A stretch of 64,000 bases of DNA from Platanthera guangdongensis (GCA_039583875.1 CM077164.1:66867628-66931627), one strand, 5' to 3'. Positions 40,780 through 53,099 are shown, counted from the stretch's first letter. Notes: generated from the letters alone by a model not told the origin. Program-made: numbers and translations.

Positions 40780-42674
40780 TTATAAAATATTTAATTCCAG
40801 CAGTTTTTTAGATTCACTCGGGATTAGAGTGGCAAGTGACGATGATAGAGGCAAATCGACCTTAGAAGCCAAGGTGATGTCGCACGCGTTAAAGCACAAC
40901 ATCACTTCACTGGCTTTCAGGAATGGAACCCCAAGAATAGGCTTTGAATTATTTCCTATGGGTCCCAACACCTGGAAGTCAGTAACAACCACAACCCCGT
41001 TAAGTTTAACCTCCACCTCTTTAATCACCCCGTCAGTTTTAACCGCCGTCCAATCAGCTAGCACAAGCGATTTCTGGGTATTAGTTTCGACATTTAAATT
41101 AAGCTTCTCAACGTCTTACAGTGCAAGAAAGTTGCACGACGAACCTGAATCGCAAGGTGCTACCATCTCAATTTCATTAATCTCACACTTGACAGCCACT
41201 TCATTAATACTGCACTCCTCTGCCTCCCCAGCACTCTTCCCTGGCTCATGGGTATTCTTTTCCATGTAGCTTGGGAGCGCGCCGCGAGTATGCTCGAAGA
41301 ACACCGGGGCAAGTTTCCCCAGATGTGTCTCTAAGTTCCTCATATAAGCGGTTTGAGTGGCCATGTTAGATTGGGCCATCTCAACAAACTTTTCTATCAT
41401 TTCTTCTTGAGCACTCCTACGTGCCCCTTGCCCGCTGTGATTATAACCCGGCCGCGGCACTCGCGGTTGGATATTGGAGGCTTGAGCATCAAATTGATGC
41501 TGGCCCCCCTGCCATCTTTGACTTAGGGCATTTTGATTCTACGAGAAATTTAGATGATTATTCGCGTTTTGGTTATACACATTATTATAGGGCACAACGT
41601 GGTTTTGACTGTTTATAAAATTAACACTTTCATCAAAGGTTATACTTGTCGATTCCGCAAATGACTCTCCAGATGGGCATTCAAAAGCATGGTGGCCGGG
41701 ATTTCCACATCCCCGACATGATATGCCCCCAACTGGAGCCGGAGGAGTAGTCGATCTAGTCAGCATCCTTCTTCCATCCATCATAGGGTGGCTTTCTTTG
41801 GCTTGCTGCATCACTGCATTCACTTCAAAATGATTTTTACCCCTCTAGGGGCATTTCTTCCCGCAGTCCAGTATGTGCTATGGGAAGCCGTGTCTCGAAG
41901 AAGTAGCAAAGCCTCTTCAGGAGAAAGGTTCATAATTGTACTGTCGGCTGCTGCGTCGATCATAGCCCGGTATTTCGGCTCGACACCAAAATACAATATT
42001 TCTACAAGATTCCACGGCTCGCAGCCATGTTGGGGACAATGGCGCTGTAGGTCAGCGAAACACTCCCATGCCTCAGACAACGTCTCTTAGTCCATCTGTC
42101 GAAACGTAGCAATTTCCCTTCGGGCATTCATAATTTTGTCCACTTGGTGGAACTTGGCCAAAAACTTAGGGGACAGAGCCTCCCATGTGATAGCGGTCCC
42201 AGGGGAAATTGTGTGAAGCCAGGTCTTAGCCTTGTCCCTCAACAAAAATGAGAATAGCTTCAGCTTAACTACCTTATCAGAAATTCCAACATATCGGAAG
42301 GTGCCGCAAATCTCTGAGAACTCTGCTAGATGGAGCTATGGGTCGTCACTCGGCAAGCCAGAATACTGCGTATTATTTCTGACCATATTAAGAATCGCGG
42401 GCTTTATCTCAAAATGGTTGTTGGCAATGGCTGGTCCGAAGCCTGGATAAACACTTCCCGCAGTCGGGGTAGTGAAATCACGCATCGTCCTAACGCGAGG
42501 TTAGACCACATCCTGACCCTCAATAACTCTATCACCTTGGCCATTTCCTACTTGGCCCAAGTCTTCCATTCTAACTTCAGCAGAAGCAGCACGCACGCGA
42601 GCTCTCCTCGCTCGTGCGGTATCAAGATCAGATCCCAAATTTTTACTCATATTACCAGGGATAGGATCTATCAT
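40780..42674 (-). pseudogene. gag-pro: D gag-protease polyprotein (Athila/Tat type)
   Basis: Minus strand. It opens near 42674 or 42650 (MSKNLGSDLDTARARR). The retrotransposon gag core has FLLRDKAKTWLHTISPG, LSPKFLAKF, LSEAWECFADLQRHCPQHG and MIDAAADSTIMNLSPEEA, the pattern of Athila/Tat elements. A CCHC knuckle (CRGCGNPGHHAFEC) lies near 41690-41730. The protease follows, with CDSGSSCNFLAL near 41120-41150 and ILGVPFLKASEVML near 40905-40945. TAA at 42501, stops near 42340 and 42088, a shift near 41820 and stops near 41536 and 41116 interrupt it. Gag would form particles and the protease would process them. No polymerase follows. Confidence 0.85.
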
Positions 42675-42751
42675 ACAATAAGAAATATCTATCAAAGGGT
42701 CAAACACTTGCAAAAGTTTTTTTTAAAAGAAAAAAGCACACAACGGTTGCA

Positions 42752-42770
42752 CTCCCCGGCAAGGGAGCCA
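42752..42770 (-). promoter_or_regulatory. Primer binding site of D
   Basis: Minus-strand TGGCTCCCTTGCCGGGGAG, close to the tRNA-Asp-type primer site (TGGCGCCGTTGCCGGGGA) of Athila/Tat elements. It lies a few bases inside the LTR end at 42777. Confidence 0.8.
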
Positions 42771-42776
42771 AAAAAT

Positions 42777-44428
42777 TGATGCACTCTCGGCAAGTGTACC
42801 GATCGTTGTCAAGTACTAAAAGTGAGGAGTTTTATCCCCGGATATCGATCTCTCAAGGAGTGCATGTAGGGAGTTTGATTTCGCTATATGAAAAAGGGAT
42901 TGCAAGCGGGAAAGTAACCAAAGGGGTTTTTTGATTTGGATTCCTAAGTTAACAACAAAAAGAGAACTATTGCGGGTCGCCGTCACCGCGTTGCTTGGGT
43001 GGATTACTGTAGAGAGTAAAAGGGAATATGGACGGGCTAATTAGGGTCGCAATCACCTCTTCACAACGCACGCTTCTAGCTATCGCTAGAACGACACAAT
43101 CACAACTGGCACAGGAAAAACAGAAGCTTTACAACACAAGCAATGATTAAGACATAACAACATATCGACATGTTGAAACCTTAAGCAAATCATTGTTCTC
43201 ATGCAACAATCCCACTATCATAAGTTCAGAATGAAGTAACCACAAGAAGAGGTGGAGAAATACAACTGAGCGCTTGAAGGCTTTCCGATATTCATGGCCG
43301 GATTCAAGGTTGTCAATCCTTGTCCGAGCTCGGTCTTTGGATGTCGTCCGGGATCCAGAAGGGCTGTCACCTCCACCCTATAACCCATCTTCTTCGCGTT
43401 TGATCACTGGGCTAGTTCTGACCGAAGAACTCCGCAAGTGCAGCAACAATGAGCTCGGATGGTAGCTTGGAGGTCAGAGAAGGTGAAAGTTGCCGGAGAC
43501 ACAACTATTGCAAGCTTTCTGAGGAGAAACAGTGGTCGGATCAACTCTCCAAGGAGGAGAGAGAAAATGGCGGCTGGAGGCGAGTTTTCCCGCTCAACGG
43601 AGAGGAAATGGCAGCTGAAGCAAAGCTGGATCGGAACTCTTCTCAAGAAGAAGAAATCTGCACTTTAAATAGAAGCGGGTCAGAAAAATAGGCACGCACG
43701 GTTTGGCGCACGACCATGCGCAAACCGTACGATATTAACTTCCAGCGCAAGCCTATGGAAGGAGAAGCATTGACGCATGCGTTTTCCTTCCCGCACGGGC
43801 GTGAAGGACAGCGCATGGGTAGCGACAGAGAGCTGGAAAACAGGGACACACAGGGGAACCGTGCATTTTATACGCGCGCGGGCGATTCCGCCCGTGCGTG
43901 AACAAACCACACGATTAACCATAGAAGGCACAAACTGGAAAGCTATAGGAAATCCGTGCGTTTCCTTCGCGCACGGTTTCGAAGAAACCGTGCGTCAATC
44001 GTGCGTGAGGATCGTCGAACTCAGCTTGACGAAATTCATCGAGCTCGGCTCGACGTTCTTCCAACTGACTAAAACGCACGATTTCAGGCAAACAGTGCAT
44101 GAAAGAAACGCACGACCGTGCGTTTTCCTTAAGACAGAATTCCTGCCTTCGGGAAAAACGCACCACCTGCACAGTAAAACCAAAACATGGAGCACCAACA
44201 TCCAACAACATTAAGCAGCATAAAATAAACAAAAAGAACCATGGGAGCACAATGTGCTTACCCCTAACATCCGAATGTGCAATTGCACACCCTTGGGTTA
44301 AAACAGTGCACAAAATTGTTCATGACCGAACAATGCAAATATAATCGATATCCGGTTGAAATGCAGTGCATGAGTGAGAAAACTAGCATAGATGAGTCCG
44401 AAAAACCATATAAATATTGCACTCATCA
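42777..44428 (-). repeat. D 5' LTR
   Basis: In minus orientation it starts TGATGAGTGCAATA at 44428 and ends GTGCATCA at 42777. It matches 23969-25637 throughout. The CACGCACGG-type array is at about 43690-44130, and a minus-strand TATTTAAA is at 43664-43671. The TACCC target duplication follows at 44429-44433. Confidence 0.9.
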
Positions 44429-44920
44429 TACCCCAAGAATGGGGAATTTGAACTAACAGGCTATTCAAATGCAGATTTTGCATGTTGCAACGAGGACAGA
44501 AAGAGCACTTCAGGCTCTTGTCAGTTTTTAGGTAGAAGGCTTGTCTCTTGGAGCTCCAAGAAACAAACAAGTGTTACAATATCAACAGCAGAGTCAGAGT
44601 ATATTTCAGCTAGAAGCTGCTATGCTCAGTTGCTGCGGATCCAACATCAACTTCAGGACTATAATATTCAGATAAGTAGAACTCCACTCTTTTATGATTC
44701 TACTAGTGTAATTTCTATAGCTATGAATCCTGTCTCTCATAGCAGGACTAAGCATATAGAAATTAGGTATCATTTCATTAGAGAACATGTGGAAAGGGAA
44801 GACATCTACCTTGATTTTGTCTCCACAGACAAGCAAGTGGTTGATATCTTCACTAAGCCACTAGATGAAGCCAAGTTCAACACCTTCAAATTTGAATTGG
44901 GTATGTTGAATCTTGTGTAA
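44429..44920 (+). pseudogene. pol: E RNase H (SIRE-type Copia), continuation after D
   Basis: Open frame from the D junction to TAA at 44920: [63 protein letters not shown]. It is close in sequence to the RNase H of A and C. It continues the E fragment at 23836-23968. This stretch has no internal stop. Confidence 0.9.
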
Positions 44921-45018
44921 CTTCAATTCTCTCTTCTACCATATGTTGCATTATTTATTTTACAGGTAGAACATACTCTTCCTCCAGATTATGAAGATAT
45001 TGTGCAACCGTTGAGGGG
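44921..45018 (+). other. E internal sequence between pol and the H insertion
   Basis: Short non-coding stretch with a TTATTTTACAG|GTAG context, interrupted by H and continued at 52646. No motif array and no extra ORF are present. Confidence 0.7.
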
Positions 45019-45023
45019 AAGCC
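45019..45023. repeat. Left target site duplication of H (AAGCC)
   Basis: AAGCC precedes the H LTR and is repeated perfectly at 52641-52645. Confidence 0.92.
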
Positions 45024-46312
45024 TGGTGGCGACGACGGCCCCCAAGTTGACGACGGCCCCCAAGTTGACGATGGCCCCCAAGTGGTTGATGACGGCACGC
45101 TAACGGAAGACCCTCCTTCGTCTCCAACAAAGGACTCGCGTCGCCGAGGTGTTCGTATGGAGCGGCGCTACAATTTCCGCCCTCGGCGCAAGACAAATAT
45201 ATAGTTAAATTTATCTTTAGATTTATCTTATTTTCATTATGCTATATTATTTGGGATATTGTTTTGAGGGCTGCATGTAGCCATTTTGTGTGTTGTTTTT
45301 ATTTTTATTTTGGGCTACATATATCCTAGACTTATTTTTAAGCCTATATATAGGCATGTATGTTTGGTTTAACTTAAGTTGAATGAGAAAAGAAAACCCT
45401 AAGTCTTTCATTTCTAAGCCTTCTCTCCCTCTCTCTCTACATCTCCTAGCCGCCACCCCCACTCCCCCTCTCTCTCTCTCTAAAGTTTCGGCCAGCACCT
45501 TCACTTCCCCCTCTTCCACAAGCTGCCACCCTCATCTCCCACTCTCCCTCTAGAAGTTTCGGCCAGCCCACACATCTCCCTCATCCAAGACCCCACCACC
45601 ACATACCCTCATTATCCCGAACTCCACCCTCCATAACCGGCCGGCCACCTACCACCTCCACCGAGCAGCCCCTTTGAAGGGAACCCGACAGCCCCTCCAC
45701 GCGAAGCTTTGACTGGAAAGGCCTCCTTCAACGACGAAAATCTGAACTTTGGCGTGAAGCGGCCAAGGCGGACGATCTATCTCTCCATCAGGCGCGACTC
45801 CGGTGAATCTGCGGAAGAGCGACCCTTCAAAGGTAGTCGGAATCATCTATTCCGACTTGGGTAACGATCCTCTCCACTCACGTGTGTTTCCCTCTTGATA
45901 TTCTAGTGGTCGGAAAGATTTTTGCGTTGGGTTTGAATCGTTAGATTCTTCGTGGTTTTCCTTTTGGATTTGCATCAACCTTAATCGCGATATTTCCGAA
46001 AGGGTTTGGCGAACCCCGTATTTTTTTTGTTGGGGGAGATCTACCGTTTTTCGATCGCATTTTGGGTAGACCTCCTTTGGTACAACTTTCGCTCGGTCGG
46101 ACCCAACATTGGTCCTTTTAGCTTGGGAGAACGTCGGCCTATAGCCGTTCATTTGACCTTCCCGCGGAGTGGCTACCGTACGTTGGTGAACTGTGGTAAA
46201 ACGTTTGCGAGTGCGCTGCGGTTGAATCTAGTGCGTGAGAGATTGTGGATTGAGTGTGGCGCTCGTTTCATTCCCGTAACCCATTTAGTGTCCGCGGTAG
46301 AAGCCTACATCA
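45024..46312 (+). repeat. H 5' LTR
   Basis: It starts TGGTGGCGACGACGG and ends GCCTACATCA. The first 180 bp repeat the 3' end of the coding frame (see pol). It has fewer copies of the 18-bp repeat GTTGACGACGGCCCCCAA than the 3' LTR, and TATA (TATATATA) at 45345-45352, followed by a CT-rich leader. Confidence 0.92.
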
Positions 46313-46317
46313 AATTT

Positions 46318-46333
46318 TGGTATCAGAGGGAGG
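46318..46333 (+). promoter_or_regulatory. Primer binding site of H
   Basis: TGGTATCAGAGGGAGG, five bases after the LTR end. It is the initiator tRNA-Met type used by chromoviruses. Confidence 0.9.
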
Positions 46334-46596
46334 TTCTTGTCAATTTTTTAATTGGCACCCTCCCCTCTTTTAGCACGTTAACCTGCACTTGTGTTTGCGC
46401 GTTAGTTGTCACAAAAAAAATCTCAAAAAAAATTTATCTTTGGTCTGCCAATAGCGGCGTAGTTTTCTTATTTTTCAGCCAAAAAAATCAAAATAAATTT
46501 TTTAATAATCCTCTTTTTATTTCCTGCAAGAAAATCAAAAAAAATTTATTTTCCTATAGTCATTAAGCGGGATTAATTCCTTCTGTCTGAAATCTG

Positions 46597-47782
46597 TTGT
46601 CTTCCATTTGCATGCGTACTAGGCTAGGTACGGAATATCCTCCATCGTCGTCTAATATGGATGATGACCGGGGTGAGGGTCGTCCCCTCACGGAGATTGA
46701 GGAGCTCCGTCAGGATTTCACGGAGCAGTTGACGGCCATTAGGGAAGCACTTCACGGATTGGGGTTACCGCACGGGGCACCCCGTAATCAACCCGGTCAC
46801 CCACGGGTGGGAGAGCATCACAACCCTTACCCCCACCCCCTAATGAGAACGCCCCACGAGCACCGTACGAGTTTGACCTTACTCGGGCCGTCCGAGTCAA
46901 GCCACCATCCTACGATGGTTTAGGAGATCCCCAAGTCTTCCAGGACTGGATCATGGAGATCGAATGTTATTTCGAGTGGTATACCCTGAACGACGCGGAT
47001 AAGGTGCGAGTAGCGAGAATGAAGTTGCTAGGGCGCGCCAAAATATTTTGGTTGAATGAGGAGCGGCGTATGAGGGTCGAGAACGGAGCGTTGCCCATAG
47101 GCTGGGATGCAATGAAGGCTAGGCTAACGGAACAGTACATCCCTACTTACCATCGAACACAAATGTTCGATGATTTAGCCACCCTTAAGCAAGGGACTAG
47201 GTCGGTGTCTGAGTATATGAGTTTGCTGAAGGACATGATGGTTAGGTGTGACGTGAAAGAGATGCCCGAGGTCACCCTCTCCAGTTCCGTAAGGGACTAA
47301 ACCCTGATATCCAAGGAAAGCTTCTGCGTTATGGTCACACCGATTTGCACACCACTTTCAAAGCTTCCTTAGATATTGAGCAGCACAACGCGCTTAAGGG
47401 CAAGTCTCGCTCGTTCCAAAAGGGGAAGTCCATTATAGGGCCGCCTCCCACCGACACCTATAAGGCTAAAGGAAAGTATCAGTCCCCCGACTCGACCTCC
47501 ATAGTCGTAACGACTAGGAATGATAGAAACCCCTCTGGTGAGAGAGTCCCGGTGGGTCGGGTCAACAGAACGAATGTCACCTGTTACGCTTGCGGGATCC
47601 AAGGGCACTATGCTAGTGATTGTCCTACTACACCCAGACCATTAGCCATGTTAGATTCCGCCGGTGGGGCCGACGACATTACTTACGAGGCGGGCGAAGA
47701 GAGCGAGTCGGACGGAGTGCCTAGTGATATGGAGGATGACCCCCGTATGTTGGTTATGAGGTGTATCCTGGCGACCCCTTGA
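46597..47782 (+). pseudogene. gag: H gag
   Basis: From MSSICMRTRLGTEY. The gag core has IMEIECYFEWYTLNDADKV, KLLGRAKIFW, and then LTEQYIPTYHRTQMFDDL, typical of Gypsy gag. A CCHC knuckle (CYACGIQGHYASDC) lies near 47583. Frame changes near 46860 and near 47280, each from a single-base indel, split it into three frames. TGA at 47780 separates it from protease in the same frame. 46313-46596 upstream is the leader with A-rich runs. Confidence 0.88.
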
Positions 47783-47818
47783 GCGTTAGACGATTGGAAT
47801 AGGACGAACATTTTCACG

Positions 47819-50800
47819 TTGAATTTTAAGAGTGGTGAAAAATGGTGTAGGTTGATCATCGATAGCGGTAGTTGCATGAACGTAATTTCTGAAGCCGCGG
47901 TGAGACTAATGTCTCTTGTTGCCGAGCCACACCCTCACCCTTATAAAGTGGCATGGGTAGACAAGTCGTCCCTCCCTGTGACGAAGCGATGCTTGGTACC
48001 CCTTACCATCAAAGCTTATTCTGAGCAGATTTGGTGTGACGTCATCCCTATGGATGCGTGTCATGTCTTGTTGGGTCGCCCTTGGTTGTACGATCATGAC
48101 GTCACCCACTTTGGTCGGGCCAACACTTACGAGTTTAAATTTAATGGCAGAACCATACTCTTAAAACCCGCCCCGCCAAAAGATCCTTCGGCCCCCTCGA
48201 AGGGTACGGTCGTCCCGGTCGAGAAGAAGACGTTGAGCCTGATAGGAAGGAAAGAATTGAAGCGTACTACCTTCATAGATGGGGTCCTCTATGCCTTAGT
48301 GTGCCTACAAGTTAAGGAAGACGCAGCCCCTTTTGAGAACTTGTCGTCGGCGTTGAGAAAACTCCTAGAAGAGTTTGTGGACGTGTACCCGGAAGAGCTA
48401 CCGGCTGAATTACCCCCATTGCGGGAAATCCAACATGCCATTGATTTCATTCCGGGCTCTTCATTGCCCAACCTCCCACATTATCGGCTAAACCCCTCCG
48501 CGCACTTAGAGTTGCAAACCCAGATCTCGGATTTATTGCAAAAGGGTTTTATCCGCCACAGCAAGAGCCCGTGTGCCGTACCCGCCTTACTTGCCCCCAA
48601 GAAGGACGGCTCTTGGAGGATGTGTGTGGATAGTAGAGCCATTAATAAAATCTCTATTAAATATCGCTTTCCCATCCCACGCTTGGATGATTTATTGGAC
48701 ATGTTAGCCGGTGCCACGATTTTTTCGAAATTGGATCTTAGGAGTGGATACCATCAGATCCGAATTAGGGAAGGTGACGAGTGGAAAACCACCTTTAAGT
48801 CTAAGGAAGGGCTCTACGAGTGGTTAGTTATGCCGTTTGGACTTTCCAATGCGCCGAGCACATTTTCAAGGATGATGACCCACGTCTTCCAACCCTATAT
48901 GGGAAAATTCATCGTGGTATATTTTGACGATATTTTGGTATTTAGCACCTCCACGATTGATCATGAGTCACATTTACGAACCATCCTTACCACGCTGAGA
49001 TCGGAAAAATTATTTGTGAACATTAAGAAGTGTACCTTCCATGTGACATCGGTTGAGTTCCTCGGTTATATTGTGAGTTCGAAGGGGATCCACGTAGACC
49101 CCAAGAAATTGCAAGCCATTAGAGATTGGCCCGAGCCCGCCAACATTCGGGATGTTAGGAGTTTTCACGGGCTCGCTACATTTTATCGGCGATTTATTAA
49201 GGATTTTAGTAGTATTATGGCCCCTATTACCGAGTGCATAAAAAAGGGTGAATTTACATGGACGAACTCAGCCACTGCGGCGTTCCAATTAATTAAATCG
49301 CGCATGTCGGAAGCCCCCCTTTTGCGGCTACCGGATTTTAACAAGGTTTTCGAGTTGTCATGTGATGCGTCTGGAGTGGGAATTGGTGGAGTGTTGAGTC
49401 AGGAAGGCCATCCTGTGGGGTATTTCAGTGAGAAATAGCAGGTCCAAAATTGAATTATTCCAATTATGATCGGGAGTTTTACGCGGTCATTCGATGCCTC
49501 CAACATTGGCGGCATTATTTACTTCCTAAGGAGTTTGTCATCTTATCCGATCATGAAGCGCTAAGGTTTCTTAACTCTCAAACTAAGGTTAGTCCTAGAC
49601 ATGCCAAATGGGTCTCCTATCTACAGGAGTACACTTTCATTATCAAACACCTCAAGGGGACTCTCAACCGCGTAGCCGACGCCCTTAGTCGTGTTTCGTT
49701 ATTGCTCTCCACGCTAGAAGTAAAAGTGATTGGCTTCGATAGGATTAAGGACGAGTACGTCCACTGCCCAGATTTTAAGGATATCTATTTCGCCACCCAA
49801 GATGACTCGCCGACGACCATTACTTCTTTTTACATTCGGGACGGCTACTTATTTAACCATTCGAAGCTTTGCATCCCTCGTTCCTCCCTACGCCACTTCA
49901 TAGTGTGGGAATTGCATGGTGGAGGGTTAGGGGGACACTTTGGCCGTGACAAGACGATCACGTTAGTTGAAGACAAGTTTTATTGGCCCGGTCTTAAGGC
50001 CATGGTTAGTAAGATCGTGGGCAGTTACCGAGCGTGCCAACTGGCTAAGGGGAACAAAACTAATGCGGGGCTTTATACCCCTCTTCCGATTCCGTCTATT
50101 CCTTGGGAAGACGTTAGCATGGACTTCATTCTCGGCCTCCCAATCACATTTCGACGTCACGACTCTATCTTAGTTGTTGTCGATCGTTTCTCTAAAATGG
50201 CTTATTTTATCGCGTGCAATAAAACCAACGACGCGTCACACGTCGCACAATTATATTTTAAAGAGGTGGTAGGCCATCGAGTAGTTCCGAAGTCTATAGT
50301 TACTGATAGGGATGTGAAATTTACTAGTTATTTTTGGAAGACCCTGTGGAGGATTATGGGCACCAAACTTCTATTCTCTTCCGCGTACCATCCGCAGACG
50401 GATGGGCAAATAGAAGTTGTGAACAGAAGTTTAGGTAGTTTGCTTCGATGTCTTGTGGGAGACCACAAAGGTACATGGGACCTTATCCTCTCTCATGCTC
50501 AGTTAGCATATAATAATTCCAAAAATAGGTCCACGGGTTTGTCCCCGAATGAGATCGTGCACGGTTATAAAGCTCTCGTGCCCCTTGACTTGCTTCTGTT
50601 ACCGCCATCGTTTAAGTCAAGTCAATTTGCACAGGACTTTGCCTCTCACATCCATGATCTTCACAAATGCATAAATGAAACGCTTACCACTCAATACGCG
50701 TCTTATCAAGTTCATGCCAACGCACATAAGAGAATGTCTCCTTTGAAAGTGGGCGATTTAGTAATGGTACGTCTCATCCCTGAACGGTTGCCTACGGGAA

Positions 50801-51528
50801 CCTTAAAAAAGTTAGCGGATCGGCGAGCTGGCCCTTTTCGGATTTTAAAACGGTTGGGAGACAATGCTTTTCTTTTGGAATTGCCCACTGATTGGGGTAT
50901 TTCCCCTGTTTTTAATGTTTCGGATTTAACGCCATATATTGCTCCGCCACTAGAACTATCTTCCTCTCCGTTTAGTTCCACTATAGATTCTCATGGGTAT
51001 GGGGTTGAGGGGGGTAAGGGCTCGCTCTCTCCGTCGGTCTCCAACGGAGGTACGCTACATGTTGATGATATAGATTTTCCCCCTTTGCTGCCTAATGCTT
51101 TTCCCAGGTTTGCCAGGACCGCATTTTTGCCCGACAGGATTCTCCAGGATGACGTGTTTCCCACTGCTGATGGCGATGTGCGCCGCTACTTGATCTGCTA
51201 GCGTGATCACCCCGCCTCTGATGACTCTTGGCTCCCGGAAGCGGAAGTGGCTCTCTTGGATGGTGTTCTTCTCCGACGGTATCTTCAAGACAACTCATCG
51301 GTGATGAGTCCTTTCAAGCGGGGGAGGATTGGTGGCGACGACGGCCCCCAAGTTGACGACGGCCCCCAAGTTGACGACGGCCCCCAAGTTGACGACGGCC
51401 CCCAAGTGGTTGATGACGGCACGCTAACGGAAGACCCTCCTTCGTCTCCAACAAAGGACTCGCGTCGCCGAGGTGTTCGTATGGAGCGGCGCTACAATTT
51501 CCGCCCTCGGCGCAAGACAAATATATAG
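47819..51528 (+). pseudogene. pol: H pol: protease, reverse transcriptase, RNase H, integrase, chromodomain-like tail
   Basis: Protease LIIDSGSCMNVIS (Asp codon 47861). Reverse transcriptase YFDDILVFS at 48920. RNase H NYSNYDREFYAV. Integrase zinc module WELHGGGLGGHFG with the first cysteine of its CxxC changed to Tyr (50026). Catalytic residues are at 50122 (MDFILG), 50305 (VTDRDVKF) and 50413 (QIEVVNR). The GPF-type C-terminus is near 50830. A single-base loss at about 49436 shifts the frame. TAG at 51199 interrupts the tail, which continues in frame as VRRYLIC, then ASDDSWLPEAEVALLDGVLLRRYL, a chromodomain-like pattern. The frame then passes through the polypurine tract into the 3' LTR to 51528, encoding DDGPQV repeats. 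Confidence 0.92.
51316..51329 (+). promoter_or_regulatory. Polypurine tract of H
   Basis: AAGCGGGGGAGGAT directly before the 3' LTR. It lies within the reading frame of the polyprotein tail. Confidence 0.85.
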
Positions 51529-52640
51529 TTAAATTTATCTTTAGATTTATCTTATTTTCATTATGCTATTTTATTTGGGATATTGTTTTGAGGGCTGCAT
51601 GTAGCCATTTTGTGTGTTGTTTTTATTTTTATTTTGGGCTACATATAGCCTAGACTTATTTTTAAGCCTATATATAGGCATGTATGTTTGGTTTAACTTA
51701 AGTTGAATGAGAAAAGAAAACCCTAAGTCTTTCATTTCTAAGCCTTCTCTCCCTCTCTCTCTACATCTCCTAGCCGCCACCCCCACTCCCCCTCTCTCTC
51801 TCTCTCTAAAATTTCGGCCAGCACCTTCACTTCCCCCTCTTCCACAAGCTGCCACCCTCATCTCCCACTCTCCCTCTAGAAGTTTCGGCCAGCCCACACA
51901 TCTCCCTCATCCAACACCCCACCACCACATACCCTCATTATCCCGAACTCCACCCTCCATAACCGGCCGGCCACCTACCACCTCCACCGAGCAGCCCCTT
52001 TGAAGGGAACCCGGCAGCCCCTCCAGGCGAAGCTTTGACCGGAAAGGCCTCCTTCTACGGCGAAAATCTGAACTTTGGCGTGAAGCGGCCAAGGCGGACG
52101 ATCTATCTCTCCATCCGGCGCGACTCCGGTGGATCCGCGGAAGAGCGACCCTTCTAAAGGTAGTCGGAATCATCTATTCCGACTTGGGTAACGATCCTCT
52201 CCACTCACGTGTGTTTCCCTCTTGATATTCTAGTGGTCGGAAAGATTTTTGCGTTGGGTTTGAATCGTTAGATTCTTCGTGGTTTTCCTTTTGGATTTGC
52301 ATCAACCTTAATCGCGATATTTCCGAAAGGGTTTGGCGAACCCCGTATTTTTTTTTGTTGGGGGAGATCTACCGTTTTTCGATCGCATTTTGGGTAGACC
52401 TCCTTTGGTACAACTTTCGCTCGGTCGGACCCAACATTGGTCCTTTTAGCTTGGGAGAACGTCGGCCTATAGCCGTTCGTTTGACCTTCCCGCGGAGTGG
52501 CTACCGTACGTTGGTGAACTGTGGTAAAACGTTTGCGAGTGCGCTGCGGTTGAATCTAGTGCGTGAGAGATTGTGGATTGAGTGTGGCATTCGTTTCATT
52601 CCCGTAACCCATTTAGTGTCCGCGGTAGAAGCCTACATCA
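51330..52640 (+). repeat. H 3' LTR
   Basis: It starts TGGTGGCGACGACGG and ends GCCTACATCA. It has one more 18-bp repeat unit than the 5' LTR. TATA is at 51669-51676. The TSD AAGCC follows. Confidence 0.93.
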
Positions 52641-52645
52641 AAGCC

Positions 52646-52953
52646 AGCCCAACAACTTAAGTAGATTTAGTCACAGTGAGAATATCTACTCCAGATAGAT
52701 AGGGGGAGCAAAACACCTCAGTTTGATCCCTATTGAAGAAGTCAAAAAGGGGGAGGATAGAAGTCAAGGGTTGAGAATAACGAATAAGTGGAACAGTAAG
52801 GATGGCAGTATGCCCGGGGTAGTAAGTAATTCTCCATAGGTTGGAGAATTATGGTAACATTTCCACACTCTACTAATGGTTATTCTTTCTATGATGAATA
52901 TGTTGTGTTGTCTATGACTTGTAGTGTTTTGACTTCTTGAAATAGGGAGAGAT
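52646..52953 (+). other. E internal 3' end and polypurine tract
   Basis: Continuation of E after H. It is non-coding, with three purine-rich tracts (AGATAGGGGGAG, AAAAAGGGGGAGGAT, and AAATAGGGAGAGAT directly before the LTR). The total distance from pol to LTR is only about 400 bp, against more than 3 kb in A and C, so E has no extra ORF and no internal motif array. Confidence 0.8.
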
Positions 52954-53099
52954 TGTTGGGTCTATTGATCCCAATATCCCAGATTTGTAAGAAGTCAAAC
53001 GGGTCAAGGACATATACACAATGTATTTGATGTGTGCTTTAGTTCATGTATGCAGGTAGTCCATAATTGGACAGGTGAAGAAAATGATTTTGGTAGTAA

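Larger units (their letters stand above)
23969..44428 (-). mobile_element. Element D: Athila/Tat-type Gypsy with gag-protease only, interrupted by C
   Basis: The two LTRs (23969-25637 and 42777-44428) have TGATG/CATCA ends and a perfect TACCC target duplication. The primer site is tRNA-Asp-like at 42752-42770. The coding region gives Athila/Tat-type gag and a retropepsin but no reverse transcriptase, RNase H or integrase. Without C, D is about 7.7 kb with about 4.4 kb internal. This is a non-autonomous design, comparable to the TR-GAG class of plant elements, that would need enzymes from a relative. Confidence 0.88.
45024..52640 (+). mobile_element. Element H: complete Ty3/Gypsy chromovirus
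   Basis: A 7.6-kb element with LTRs 45024-46312 and 51330-52640 (TGGTGGCG start, CATCA end), tRNA-Met primer site, gag, protease, reverse transcriptase, RNase H, integrase and a chromodomain-like tail. The AAGCC target duplication is perfect. It is inserted in the 3' internal part of E. Only a few stops and single-base shifts interrupt the coding region. Confidence 0.95.

Noticed and set aside
46006..46566. 186-residue plus ORF in the H leader (and 52355-52660)
   Set aside because: It lies in the LTR and across the primer site; the second copy is in the 3' LTR. No gag or other domain is present.
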